Shown here: positions 54,558 to 63,477 of the stretch, in pieces
Position numbering within the stretch: the first letter of the stretch is position 1
How the letters are laid out: each line of letters opens with the position of its first letter
Source: JBCCQH01 sp039024435
Lineage (GTDB): Bacteria; Bacteroidota; Bacteroidia; J057; JADKCL01
Length of the DNA: 64,000 nt
Assembly: GCA_039024435.1 (NCBI GenBank)
Contig: JBCCQH010000026.1
Location: 1-64,000, forward strand
Direction of reading: 5' to 3'
Position numbers and translations under genes: made by a program
The notes under the pieces: generated by a model
What the model saw: only the letters and a program-made list of their open reading frames with translations
The model's database searches: none
What the model was told of the DNA's origin: nothing

Positions 54558-55727
54558 TTAAGAATGCTGCTTTTCCTGGGCTTGCACCGGGCCGTTTTGC
54601 CGTTCCAAATAAGCCCGCTGAAAAGTCTTGGAAAAGCGCTGCTTGGCCACGCCGATCCGTTCGCCCCGCTTGTAGATGAAGAAAAATATCAGGGCCAAAA
54701 TGCCCAAATAGCCCACAAAAGCAAACGTATTCAAGGCCGAAGTCTGGAGGAAATAGCGCAGCCCAAAGATCGCCAGCGCCCCCGAAGTCAGGGATACCAG
54801 CCCCAAAGCCACCGGAACCAAGTGCTGGGGCACTCCCAGGTAGCTCATGTTGTGGGTCAGGTGATCTTTCCCTCCGACAAACGGTGACTGCCCCCGCATG
54901 AGTCGCCCAACTGTGACGAAGGTCGTGTCCATGATCGGCACGATAAATACCATTACCGGAACGATCATCCGGGTAATCCAAGGCTGCGAACTGCCGTTGA
55001 TGCCCCAGTCAAAATTCCAAAAAAAGTGGATGCCGATAAAGGCAAGAAAAGCGCCTAAAAATTGGCTTCCGGTATCGCCCATGTAGATCCGGGACGGGTG
55101 CCAGTTGTGGATCAAAAACCCGATGAACGCTCCGGCGCAAGCCACGAGCACGAACAGGAAAGCATTGTCCCCCACATCACTGGGAAATACCATCAGGCGC
55201 ATGATCGTCACCACCACGATGATCAACGAGACCGTGCCCGTAACTGCATCCATGTTGTCCAGCAGATTCACGCTGTTCATGATCCCGACCACCCAAAAAA
55301 CCGTAAAGAAATAGTTGAGCGCGGGAATGTCAAACACCGAGATGTGCAGATCGTACATGATCATGATCACCGCGCAGGTAACCTGCCCGAGAAACTTGAG
55401 CAAAGGCCGCGTGTTGTAGGTATCGTCCTGAAGTCCAATGAAAAAACCCAGGGTCGTGACGATGATCAAGGCGAGAAAATTGCTTCCTGCTTCCCGCGTG
55501 GGAATGCCGTAGGCGAGGAAAAACGCAACCACGGCCAGCACAAAGGTGACGAAGAAGGAAATTCCGCCAACCGTAGGCTTGGTAGTACTCGCCCACCGAA
55601 TCACGTTTGGACCGCCGGTGTCTGCCTCTGCGCGTTTGCGCGCGTGGCGAAAGAGGTTGAGATTCAGCAGATAAGAGAAGATTGCTGATCCCACCAGCAG
55701 AACGGTGCCCAACATTACTATTGTCAA
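54558..55727 (-). CDS. Undecaprenyl-phosphate sugar-1-phosphate transferase (WecA/TagO family)
   Basis: This 389-residue polytopic membrane enzyme loads a sugar-1-phosphate, such as GlcNAc-1-P, onto undecaprenyl phosphate, the first step of a surface glycan. About ten hydrophobic helices are visible (TIVMLGTVLLVGSAIFSYLL; YGIPTREAGS; GAFIGFLIHN and others). The cytoplasmic loop NSVNLLDNMDAVTG is the family active-site motif, and GDTGSQFLGAFLAFIGIHFF with IPIMDTTFVT completes the signature. It is close to, but distinct from, MraY by its lack of the peptide-binding segment. It overlaps neither neighbour. The 252 bp before it (55728-55979) contain no gene. Confidence 0.93.
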   Translation of the reverse strand: MTIVMLGTVLLVGSAIFSYLLNLNLFRHARKRAEADTGGPNVIRWASTTKPTVGGISFFVTFVLAVVAFFLAYGIPTREAGSNFLALIIVTTLGFFIGLQDDTYNTRPLLKFLGQVTCAVIMIMYDLHISVFDIPALNYFFTVFWVVGIMNSVNLLDNMDAVTGTVSLIIVVVTIMRLMVFPSDVGDNAFLFVLVACAGAFIGFLIHNWHPSRIYMGDTGSQFLGAFLAFIGIHFFWNFDWGINGSSQPWITRMIVPVMVFIVPIMDTTFVTVGRLMRGQSPFVGGKDHLTHNMSYLGVPQHLVPVALGLVSLTSGALAIFGLRYFLQTSALNTFAFVGYLGILALIFFFIYKRGERIGVAKQRFSKTFQRAYLERQNGPVQAQEKQHS

Positions 55728-55979
55728 TGTAATTCAGGTTGAATTTCCGAGCTAAAGGTACAACTTAAATCCGGAAAGGGGCAAAACTTTTGCTCAACAC
55801 CCGGACCGTGCGGATGAAGGCCCCCATCCGGTCGCCGAATTGCCACCGTGCCCTCAGCGCTTCTTGGTTTACGAAAAAAAGCCCAACAAGATCCCGGAAA
55901 GTTCCCCCGTGGGTGTAAGAAGCTGTTTAAAAATTGATCGGCGACCATCGCTCCCGCGAGGTTGGATTTCAATCTCCAG

Positions 55980-58900
55980 CTAGAAAAAGGCCTTGATTTG
56001 GGCCCTTCCGGTATGTAAAATCTGGTTTTCCTGCGAGGCGCGCCCATCGTAGGTCAGGCTGAGTTCCAAACTCTTGGTGATATAAAAGGTCGTAAAAACT
56101 TGCCAAATCGCATTGAATCCGGGCTGAAGCTGTTCCCGCAACTCGTATTCCGCCGAGAAACCAGCCGAGCCGTCCTGCCGGATATTCACCAACTCGAGCT
56201 TAGCAAAGACATTGTTCCGGTCCTTCAGGTTTAGCTTTGCATCAAAAATCAACTTGTGCAGATTGACTGTCGCGTCGACGCGACTGGAATCGTTCGTATT
56301 TTCCTTGTACTTGTACTCGTAGCCGGTACTGAATCGGAATTTGCGGCTGATTTGGAAGTTAAGCTTGGGCTTTATCTCGATGAAAGAAATGTTGAAATTG
56401 CGGGAGCTGAAGGCGGCGGCCAGGCTGCGGCGGTCGCCCAGACGGAATTCGTTTTCGAAGCTTTTGTTCTGGCCGAAGTTCAAACGCTGGTCCGCCCCGT
56501 AGCTGCGCAGGCTGCGCGACTCATCGCCGCTGACCAGAAAGAGTTTGCTCTGGTTATCGACAAAGGAAAACTTGAGGTCCCCTACCCGATTGTTCCGAAA
56601 AAAGTACAAATCCTGCCGCAGCGTGTACTGCGCGTCCAGCAGACTGGTGTCGGCAAAGACATTGCCGAGGTTCACGAGGTAGCTGGCCAGATCGGTGCCG
56701 GCTTCCTTTTTCTGTGCCACCCGGAAATTCGTCACCGAGCTGATGTTCCGCACAAACTCCTTGAGCGGCTTGCGTGAGCGCTTAATAGCGCGCTTCAACT
56801 CAAATTTCAGGTTGCCGGAGAAATTCAGTGCAGTCGAGGGAAATAACTCGGTCGTGGGGATGAGCACCCGCACGAAAAAGTTGCTGCGGTTCGGATTGGT
56901 GGAATATTGGAACTCGTCCAAGTCCTGCACCCCATTGCTGTCCGCATCAATCCATTCGTAGTCTCCCTGGCCGGGAAACACTTCCACGTAGGCAATCTGC
57001 CGCCGCGCCACCTGTTCCGAGGTCACCTCGTAGATCAGATTCGAGAAGATCAGGCGGTTCTTCGTGTAGAACGCCCCCTGAAAGTTGGTGATGAAGGTCT
57101 GGTTGTTGTTCAATCCTTGCTCCAAAAACCGGTTGTCCAGCAACCGAAACTGCCGGTAGCTCGACGTATTTTGCAAGCTCAGGGTCGGCAGCGGATTCAG
57201 GATGATCTTGAGGTAGCCAGTGTGCGCCTCCGATTTGTCCCGGTACAGCGTATCCAGCACCTCAAATTCCTTGCGGTAATTGTAATAGAGGTGCAGATCG
57301 AAATTCTCGATGCCCTCGGTTTTGAGGTAGGGTTTGAGGTCGTTAAAGCGGAAGGCGCCGTTTTGCTGCTCACCTTCCAGTTCATTGCTTTTGTTTTCCA
57401 GCCAAATTTCCGATCCGATCCGCAACTTGCCCAGGGTCTTGAAGACATCTCCGTTGTGCCGGGTCCAGCGGGAAAAGGCCGAGGTCTGGTTGTCGCGGGT
57501 GGTGATCGTCGTGAATTTGTATTTGCCCTGCAAAAGCTTGTGGCTGCTTTCCGCCTCGTATAACTGCTTGAGCGAAAACAAGCGATCCCCAAAGGTTCGG
57601 ATCCCCGAATTGGCGAGGAAGCGGACCTGGTCCTTGTACTTGATTTCGACGATCCCCTCGGAGACATTTTCCGCCAGCCGCTCTCCGAGATCATCGAAGT
57701 TCCACTCCCGACCGTATTCGACCTTGTACACCCGGTCGATGTTCTCGAAGCGTGCGCCCACGTAGCGGTGGCTCACGTCCACCCGCATTTCCAGGGAATC
57801 TCCGAGCTTGATCTGGTCCAGGCGGATGCCGGTCTTGTTGGCGAGGTCAACGTTGTCCGCATCGTCCAGCGCCGATTGCCGGTTCAGGTCCACGCTGCTC
57901 ACCGCCATTTCGGTGTAGACCGCCGCCCGATTGGTGAGCTTGTACTCTACCTGCACGTCCGCGACCTGCCGCGAAGTCGCGGGTACCAGCGGACGAATCG
58001 GGGCGTAATCCCCGGTCGGCACAAAGTTGCTGTCTGGGGCCACCCAGCGAAAGACAGTTCCGTTTACGAGGCTGGATTCGCGCACGTAGTTGCCGTTGCC
58101 CCGCCCGACATTTGAGAAAACCACCCGGTAGAGCGCCGAATCGGGGTCTTCGGAAAATACATAGCGCTCGTAGCTGATTCCCCGCACCACCGTGTCCCGG
58201 CGCTGGTACTGGATGGTGGATTCATTTTCCGGAGGCCCGACCGAATCGATCCCACTGACGAAGGCCGAGGCGATGCTGTCCCCTGCCGCCGCCAAAGAGT
58301 CCAGTGCTTCGTCAGAAAAATCGCCCTCCACCGGCGCATTGGGGTTGTCGGCATCGCGCCCGTAAGAGCCCTTGACCGTGAGGCGCCCTTTGAGCAGATC
58401 CGCACCAAAATCGGTGAAGAACAGCGAGCGGTTGTAGAAGCGGTCGGTGTATTCGAAGTCAACCACAATCCGCGAGGCCGAGTTGATGATGCGCTGGGAC
58501 GTAAAGCGCAGCTCCCCGGAATTGTAGTCCATCACGTAGTCGTTGCCCTCGCCGCGGGTCATCAGCTCCCCGTTCAGGAACACCTTTTCGCTGCCCGCCA
58601 GCACGATGATGAAGCGCTCCGCATTCCGCCCGGATAGCCGGTACGGTCCCTGCACGCCCTCCTGACCCGGGAAGGAATTCGTATTGAATTTGCCCTTGGC
58701 GACGGCACCACGTACCCCAACCCGGAAATTTTGCTCCTGGATTTGAAACCCAATCCCCTGGACGTTGCGGTAAAAGTTGGCGAAGTTGGTCCCGCGGTGA
58801 TTGATTTCGAAGTCCCCCAGGATCACCTGATCGTTGCGCCGCACCAACTGGATGAACACCTTGTCGAAGTCATTGATCTGCTGCGTCGTCCCGTCGGGCT

Positions 58901-59486
58901 GAATCGGAATATTCTCGTCGGTGATCGCCGCTTTGAGCATCAACTCGTCCCCCAGGTCCCCCTCCAATTGCAGACGCAGGCCACTCGTCACCGCGAGGTT
59001 CTGATTGCTCCCGACCGAAAGCCCCCGGGAGATGCTCCCGCTCTTGTTTACCGCCGACGGGAAAAATACGACTTGATCGCCGCCTTGATCGTATACTTCT
59101 TCCACATCGATGCCCTTCTCCCCATTCAGGGTATCGCGCACGATCCGAAATGAGCGAAAGGCAAACTTGCGGTTCAGAAAATCGGGGAAGTAGCGGTAGT
59201 TGACTTCCAGGGGGATCTCCGAATAGGCCGAATCCAGCAGCACAAACGCCCCCGAAACGTAGTCCAGCCAGTACGCCGGACCGGCCAGCACCTTATCACC
59301 GGCAAAGATCGTTTCCGAGAACGGAACCAGGTACTCCTTCCCGAGTTGGGTGGTATCGCCCACCGCCACCGTAACCGCCTCGCTGAAGATGCGGGAATTT
59401 TGGGCCTTTGTCGGGGAAAATGCAAACGCAAAGGCGATCCAGGACAGCACGATCCATCGGTAAGGTCGGCAATAACCCGCACGCAC
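55980..59486 (-). CDS. Putative large outer-membrane beta-barrel protein, unknown function
   Basis: This protein is 1168 residues from the start chosen. The N-terminus (RAGYCRPYRWIVLSWIAFAF to PTKAQ) is a signal peptide, and the mature protein is rich in alternating-hydrophobic beta strands (FEINHRGTNFANFYRNVQGI; LRIGSEIWLENKSNELEGEQ; RKFRFSTGYEYKYKENTND). It ends in AQIKAFF, an aromatic terminus usual for barrels. No TonB box, plug domain, T9SS tail or named family is apparent. Residues about 80-260 look like a soluble beta domain. An ATG at 59582 would make it longer but put a 50-residue tail before the signal peptide, so I prefer GTG 59486. It follows the NtrY-like kinase gene by 70 bp. 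Confidence 0.75.
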   Translation of the reverse strand: MRAGYCRPYRWIVLSWIAFAFAFSPTKAQNSRIFSEAVTVAVGDTTQLGKEYLVPFSETIFAGDKVLAGPAYWLDYVSGAFVLLDSAYSEIPLEVNYRYFPDFLNRKFAFRSFRIVRDTLNGEKGIDVEEVYDQGGDQVVFFPSAVNKSGSISRGLSVGSNQNLAVTSGLRLQLEGDLGDELMLKAAITDENIPIQPDGTTQQINDFDKVFIQLVRRNDQVILGDFEINHRGTNFANFYRNVQGIGFQIQEQNFRVGVRGAVAKGKFNTNSFPGQEGVQGPYRLSGRNAERFIIVLAGSEKVFLNGELMTRGEGNDYVMDYNSGELRFTSQRIINSASRIVVDFEYTDRFYNRSLFFTDFGADLLKGRLTVKGSYGRDADNPNAPVEGDFSDEALDSLAAAGDSIASAFVSGIDSVGPPENESTIQYQRRDTVVRGISYERYVFSEDPDSALYRVVFSNVGRGNGNYVRESSLVNGTVFRWVAPDSNFVPTGDYAPIRPLVPATSRQVADVQVEYKLTNRAAVYTEMAVSSVDLNRQSALDDADNVDLANKTGIRLDQIKLGDSLEMRVDVSHRYVGARFENIDRVYKVEYGREWNFDDLGERLAENVSEGIVEIKYKDQVRFLANSGIRTFGDRLFSLKQLYEAESSHKLLQGKYKFTTITTRDNQTSAFSRWTRHNGDVFKTLGKLRIGSEIWLENKSNELEGEQQNGAFRFNDLKPYLKTEGIENFDLHLYYNYRKEFEVLDTLYRDKSEAHTGYLKIILNPLPTLSLQNTSSYRQFRLLDNRFLEQGLNNNQTFITNFQGAFYTKNRLIFSNLIYEVTSEQVARRQIAYVEVFPGQGDYEWIDADSNGVQDLDEFQYSTNPNRSNFFVRVLIPTTELFPSTALNFSGNLKFELKRAIKRSRKPLKEFVRNISSVTNFRVAQKKEAGTDLASYLVNLGNVFADTSLLDAQYTLRQDLYFFRNNRVGDLKFSFVDNQSKLFLVSGDESRSLRSYGADQRLNFGQNKSFENEFRLGDRRSLAAAFSSRNFNISFIEIKPKLNFQISRKFRFSTGYEYKYKENTNDSSRVDATVNLHKLIFDAKLNLKDRNNVFAKLELVNIRQDGSAGFSAEYELREQLQPGFNAIWQVFTTFYITKSLELSLTYDGRASQENQILHTGRAQIKAFF

Positions 59487-59556
59487 GCCGCTGGCCTCAC
59501 CCCGATAAAGCCGACCGAGGGAGGAGATTCGTGCGCAAAGCAAGCGGAGCGGAGGG

Positions 59557-62500
59557 CTAGACGGCCCGGGGCAACTCCACATAAAACGTTGTTCCTGTTC
59601 CCTCTTCGCTTTCAAAATAGATTTTGCCTCCAGCGACTGTTTCCACGATTTTCTTTACAATCGCCAATCCCAGGCCCATGCCCGAGGATTTCGTCGAGAA
59701 CTTAGGTTCGAAAATACGTTTTCCGATGTCCTCGGGAATGCCTTTGCCGTTGTCCTGGATGGCAATCCGAGCTTCATCGCCCCGAATTTCCATACCGATT
59801 TCGATCCGACCCTCGTCGTGCTCGATGGCCTGGATGGCATTCTTGATCAAGTTGTTAAATACCCGGGAGAGCTGGTCGCGATCTGAATGTACGGAAAATT
59901 CTGCTTGAGGAATATGCACATTTAACTGCACCGACTTGTCGCTGCTGTACAGGTCGACCACTTCCTGAATCACTTGGTTCAGCGCAAATGTCGACCTTTT
60001 GGCTTCGGGCATCTTGGCGAATTGGGAAAATGAATTCGCGATGGTGACCAGCGACTCGATCTGCACCAAAATGGTGTTGGTAACCTTGGAAAACAAGCGG
60101 TTGAGCTTGTCATTTTCCGGCTTGTCGCGGTCCCAGGTCCGCACGAGGTGCTGCACACTGAGCCGCATTGGGGTAAGTGGATTCTTGATTTCGTGGGCCA
60201 CCTGCCGCGCCATTTCCTGCCAGGCTTGCTCCCGCTGGCTCTGGGCCAGCTTTGTCTCCGACTCGGCGAGTTTGTCCAGCATTTGGTTATAGGAGCGGAT
60301 GATCTCCCCGATCTCATCCTGGGAATCCCACTGGATGGGATCGTTGCGGCGACCGAGATTGGTATCTTCCAGGCGGCGACTGAGCAAGGCCAGCGGCCGA
60401 ATGATGGAATTTGAAATCAGTACGGCGATCACCCCGATCGCCAGGAAAATGAACACGTAAATATTGACCAGCAGGGTGAGTAGGTCCAGGCTTTGCTCAT
60501 TGACTTGGTCCTGGTTCTTGAAGTAGGGCAAGTTCAGGAAACCGATGATCTTCCGGTTGTCGTTCAGGATCGGGAAGAAGCCGGAGAAGTAGGTGATTGC
60601 CCCGATTTTGTCTTCGATGACGATATCGGAGATCCGCCCGAGCCGCATCTGACTGAACACCGATGGGTTCATGTACTCCGAAGTCAGCCCCAACTCGTAG
60701 ATCGAGGGCTGGGTGCTCAGGTGCAGCTTGCCCGTGTTGTAGTAAATGTTGATGTCGTTCCCGACCGTCTTTTCAATCTCGTGGAGGCGGTCTTCGAGTG
60801 ATTTTCGGATCTTCTTTTTTACCGAGGAATGAATCGCCGAATACGCCGATTGATTCCGCCGGAGCCGGAGGTAGTCTTCCCGCAGTTGATTGGCGACGAG
60901 CTGGGTCTGCTGGGCGAGATCGGCTTTCAGGTCGGAAAAGATATGGTCCCGAATGTAAGGCGAAAGCAGAAACACCACCACGAAAAGCGGCAGCACCGAA
61001 AAACTGAGAAAAAATACCTGGATGCGGGCTTTGAGGCTCAGATAGCGGACCATTCGCGGATTGCGCACGATGCGCACCAGCCACAGGGGCAGGCTCAGGA
61101 GGATGGTCGCCAGGATGAAAATGTAAAAGACAAAGGAAAAGGTATTCGCCGAGTCAAAAAAGGTCCGGCCCAGCGTCCGCACGTGGACCAGCTTGTCTTC
61201 GGTTGCGCGGTAGTACACGTGGTTATAGTCCGCCGCACTCTGGTAGATGTAGCGCAGGCTGTCGGAAGCCGGTGGTCCGGTATAAAAGATCGGGAAAGGG
61301 TCCTTTGCCCGCTTCCGGAACAAGCGGTTCCCTTTGTACACCGCAAAGTCGTATTCATTGGAGAGGGTCGCCTTGGTGCGTACATGGTCGTCCAGCAACA
61401 ACTGGGGATAGAGCCGGTCCGACTGGATTTCGGTCGGCAAGAGTTCCACCCAGACCAGGATATTGCCCAGGCTGCGCAGGAGAAGATTGAATTTTCCGAT
61501 GTAGATGCTCTCGAAAAGTCCTTTGTAGTACTTCACCATGTAAAGGCTGTCGGTCATCGTCGTGCGGCCCATCTGCGGCAGATTGGGATCGGAATCCGGG
61601 TAAATGTAGGGGCGGTAATCGCCGGTTTTGTCTTGCAAGGCGCCACTTTGGTTGTAGAGGAAGATGCGCACCTCGTAGCCCTTGAAATTCGAGTCAAAGA
61701 AGCGTTCCTTCAGGCGTTGGGCGAGGCCATTCATCTGGCTGTAGTCCAACAAAAACGACTCCGCTTCCACTTCCCGCACTACCCGGTCAAACAGCGACTC
61801 GGTAATCAGGTCGTGGTCGTCGCTCTGCCGATCTGCCACCAGTTCCATTTCGACTTTTTCCCGGACGGCGTTCCCATTTTCCAGCCCAATCGTCGTCAGC
61901 AGACTGAAAATAAAGATCACCAGCAGAAAATTCAGCAGGTCGAGCTTGAACATCAAAGTCCGGGTGGTCCGGATAAAAATCAGCAGGCTCAGGCTGAAGA
62001 CCACCGGCACCGAAATCAAGTAGGCGGGCCGCAAACCAAACAGCAAGAAGGACAGCGCGGTCAGCCAGCCCAGGGAAAGCAGAACCTTGTTCAGCCGCCC
62101 GGATCCCCGGAAGAAATGGAAGCTGAAACGCAGCATTTCCAGCAAAATCAACTCCAGACCGACCAGCACCGCACCCATGACCCCAAAAGCCAGCAGCGAG
62201 TAGACGTCCAGTTCAAAGATGTTCTCAAATTTGAAGTAGATCGTGGAGTGCTCAACGATGTTGTCCACCAGGTCAAAAAACCACCACGTAAACAGGCCGC
62301 ACACCGTCAGCACGATGCATTGGACCGTCCAGGCGACGGTCTCTCGGGTCAGCGCCCACTTGTAAAACAGGGAAATCCGACGGCGAAATTCCCGAATCAA
62401 AATCCACACCAGGGTGAGCAGCAGGACCACATTGATCATGAGGTCCCCGAGCGAAGGCGACCAACTCCCAATGGCCAGCACAATCGGCGAAAACAGGTCT

Positions 62501-63330
62501 AGGGGCACGTAGCTCCCCGGCAATCCTGTCCAAAACAGCAACACCCGCGCTCCGATCAAGACCAGCACGAACGGAAAGATCGCCGGTACTTTGCGCGGCC
62601 CGATTCGAAAAGTCCGCTTTCGACACCAATGGTAGGCCCCCATGGCGAGCAGCAGGATTCCCCCCAGACCGAGCAGCAATACGTAGAGGCGGGAGGTGTA
62701 GGAAAACACTTCCGGATTCGGGGTGGTGAGGCTAAAAACAAAGTTTTCCTGGGCATCGAAAATTTTGACCGCGTCCGGTACCTGCCGCAGGTCCAGGTCA
62801 AATTCCCGCAGGTGCCGCCGCACAAAAGGGTCGCGGTTGTAGCGCCCAAGAAAAAGGTAAGGCGGCAGAAATCGGTTTTCTACTTTGTATCCGATCTGCA
62901 GCGGCATCAAAGTGACAAGGGTAAATCCGGAAATTTGGTGCCGAAAGTAGTAGTAAAGCTTGTTGCGGTCGGGCAGCGTGCGCAGATTGGGAAAGTCACA
63001 GAGGTCGTTCAGAATCCGCGACGAGGGCAGCAACTCCGAATTGCTCCACTGCACGAGCCGGCAATTGGCGTCAAGGACGAGCCGAACTACGCCATCCTGC
63101 GCAAAAGGCAGCGTTTTGGTTTCTTCAAATTCCTGAGCGATGGCCCGTGATTCTTGCATGGTGGTCTCGACCGCCGCCAAAAAGTCTTCCTGAATGCGCG
63201 ATTCAACGCCTTGGCGGAGGGTTTCGGCTTGGTTGCGCGCATCGATGGCCCAGCCGACCACCGAGATGATCAGCAAGAGGACTCCCAGAAGGAGGAATAC
63301 ATTCGGCAATTTGCGCAACGCCGGCATCAT
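59557..63330 (-). CDS. Large NtrY-like sensor histidine kinase
   Basis: This 1257-residue membrane kinase has an N-terminal helix (about 11-29) and a ~185-residue extracytoplasmic region. A block of about eight transmembrane helices follows (about 215-480; FPFVLVLIGARVLLF, NVVLLLTLVWILIRE). A second ~260-residue extracytoplasmic region, two helices, a third ~165-residue extracytoplasmic region (LSTQPSIYELGLTSEYMNPS; IVIEDKIGAITYFS) and a last helix come next. HAMP (PLALLSRRLEDTNLG) and HisKA follow, with phosphoacceptor H1046 in HEIKNPLTPMRL. The HATPase domain has NNLIKNAIQAI, DNGKGIPEDI and SGMGLGLAIVKKI. The kinase end is NtrY-like, but the sensor part is far larger than usual. No NtrX partner is in the window. 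Confidence 0.93.
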   Translation of the reverse strand: MMPALRKLPNVFLLLGVLLLIISVVGWAIDARNQAETLRQGVESRIQEDFLAAVETTMQESRAIAQEFEETKTLPFAQDGVVRLVLDANCRLVQWSNSELLPSSRILNDLCDFPNLRTLPDRNKLYYYFRHQISGFTLVTLMPLQIGYKVENRFLPPYLFLGRYNRDPFVRRHLREFDLDLRQVPDAVKIFDAQENFVFSLTTPNPEVFSYTSRLYVLLLGLGGILLLAMGAYHWCRKRTFRIGPRKVPAIFPFVLVLIGARVLLFWTGLPGSYVPLDLFSPIVLAIGSWSPSLGDLMINVVLLLTLVWILIREFRRRISLFYKWALTRETVAWTVQCIVLTVCGLFTWWFFDLVDNIVEHSTIYFKFENIFELDVYSLLAFGVMGAVLVGLELILLEMLRFSFHFFRGSGRLNKVLLSLGWLTALSFLLFGLRPAYLISVPVVFSLSLLIFIRTTRTLMFKLDLLNFLLVIFIFSLLTTIGLENGNAVREKVEMELVADRQSDDHDLITESLFDRVVREVEAESFLLDYSQMNGLAQRLKERFFDSNFKGYEVRIFLYNQSGALQDKTGDYRPYIYPDSDPNLPQMGRTTMTDSLYMVKYYKGLFESIYIGKFNLLLRSLGNILVWVELLPTEIQSDRLYPQLLLDDHVRTKATLSNEYDFAVYKGNRLFRKRAKDPFPIFYTGPPASDSLRYIYQSAADYNHVYYRATEDKLVHVRTLGRTFFDSANTFSFVFYIFILATILLSLPLWLVRIVRNPRMVRYLSLKARIQVFFLSFSVLPLFVVVFLLSPYIRDHIFSDLKADLAQQTQLVANQLREDYLRLRRNQSAYSAIHSSVKKKIRKSLEDRLHEIEKTVGNDINIYYNTGKLHLSTQPSIYELGLTSEYMNPSVFSQMRLGRISDIVIEDKIGAITYFSGFFPILNDNRKIIGFLNLPYFKNQDQVNEQSLDLLTLLVNIYVFIFLAIGVIAVLISNSIIRPLALLSRRLEDTNLGRRNDPIQWDSQDEIGEIIRSYNQMLDKLAESETKLAQSQREQAWQEMARQVAHEIKNPLTPMRLSVQHLVRTWDRDKPENDKLNRLFSKVTNTILVQIESLVTIANSFSQFAKMPEAKRSTFALNQVIQEVVDLYSSDKSVQLNVHIPQAEFSVHSDRDQLSRVFNNLIKNAIQAIEHDEGRIEIGMEIRGDEARIAIQDNGKGIPEDIGKRIFEPKFSTKSSGMGLGLAIVKKIVETVAGGKIYFESEEGTGTTFYVELPRAV

Positions 63331-63477
63331 GGCGTGAATTTAGGCATTTTCGCGGCAATTGACCGCAGCGACGGCAGGGGGAAAAATTTGCCCCGCAATA
63401 GGTGAAAATTTATCGGACTTGCCGCACCAATCAGCGGCGAGAGATTTACCAACGGCGATAAAGAAGGAATGGGGGAA

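Noticed and set aside
60829..62502. 557-residue plus-strand frame inside the NtrY-like kinase
   Set aside because: Antisense shadow; its glutamine/histidine-rich composition is an artefact of the opposite strand.
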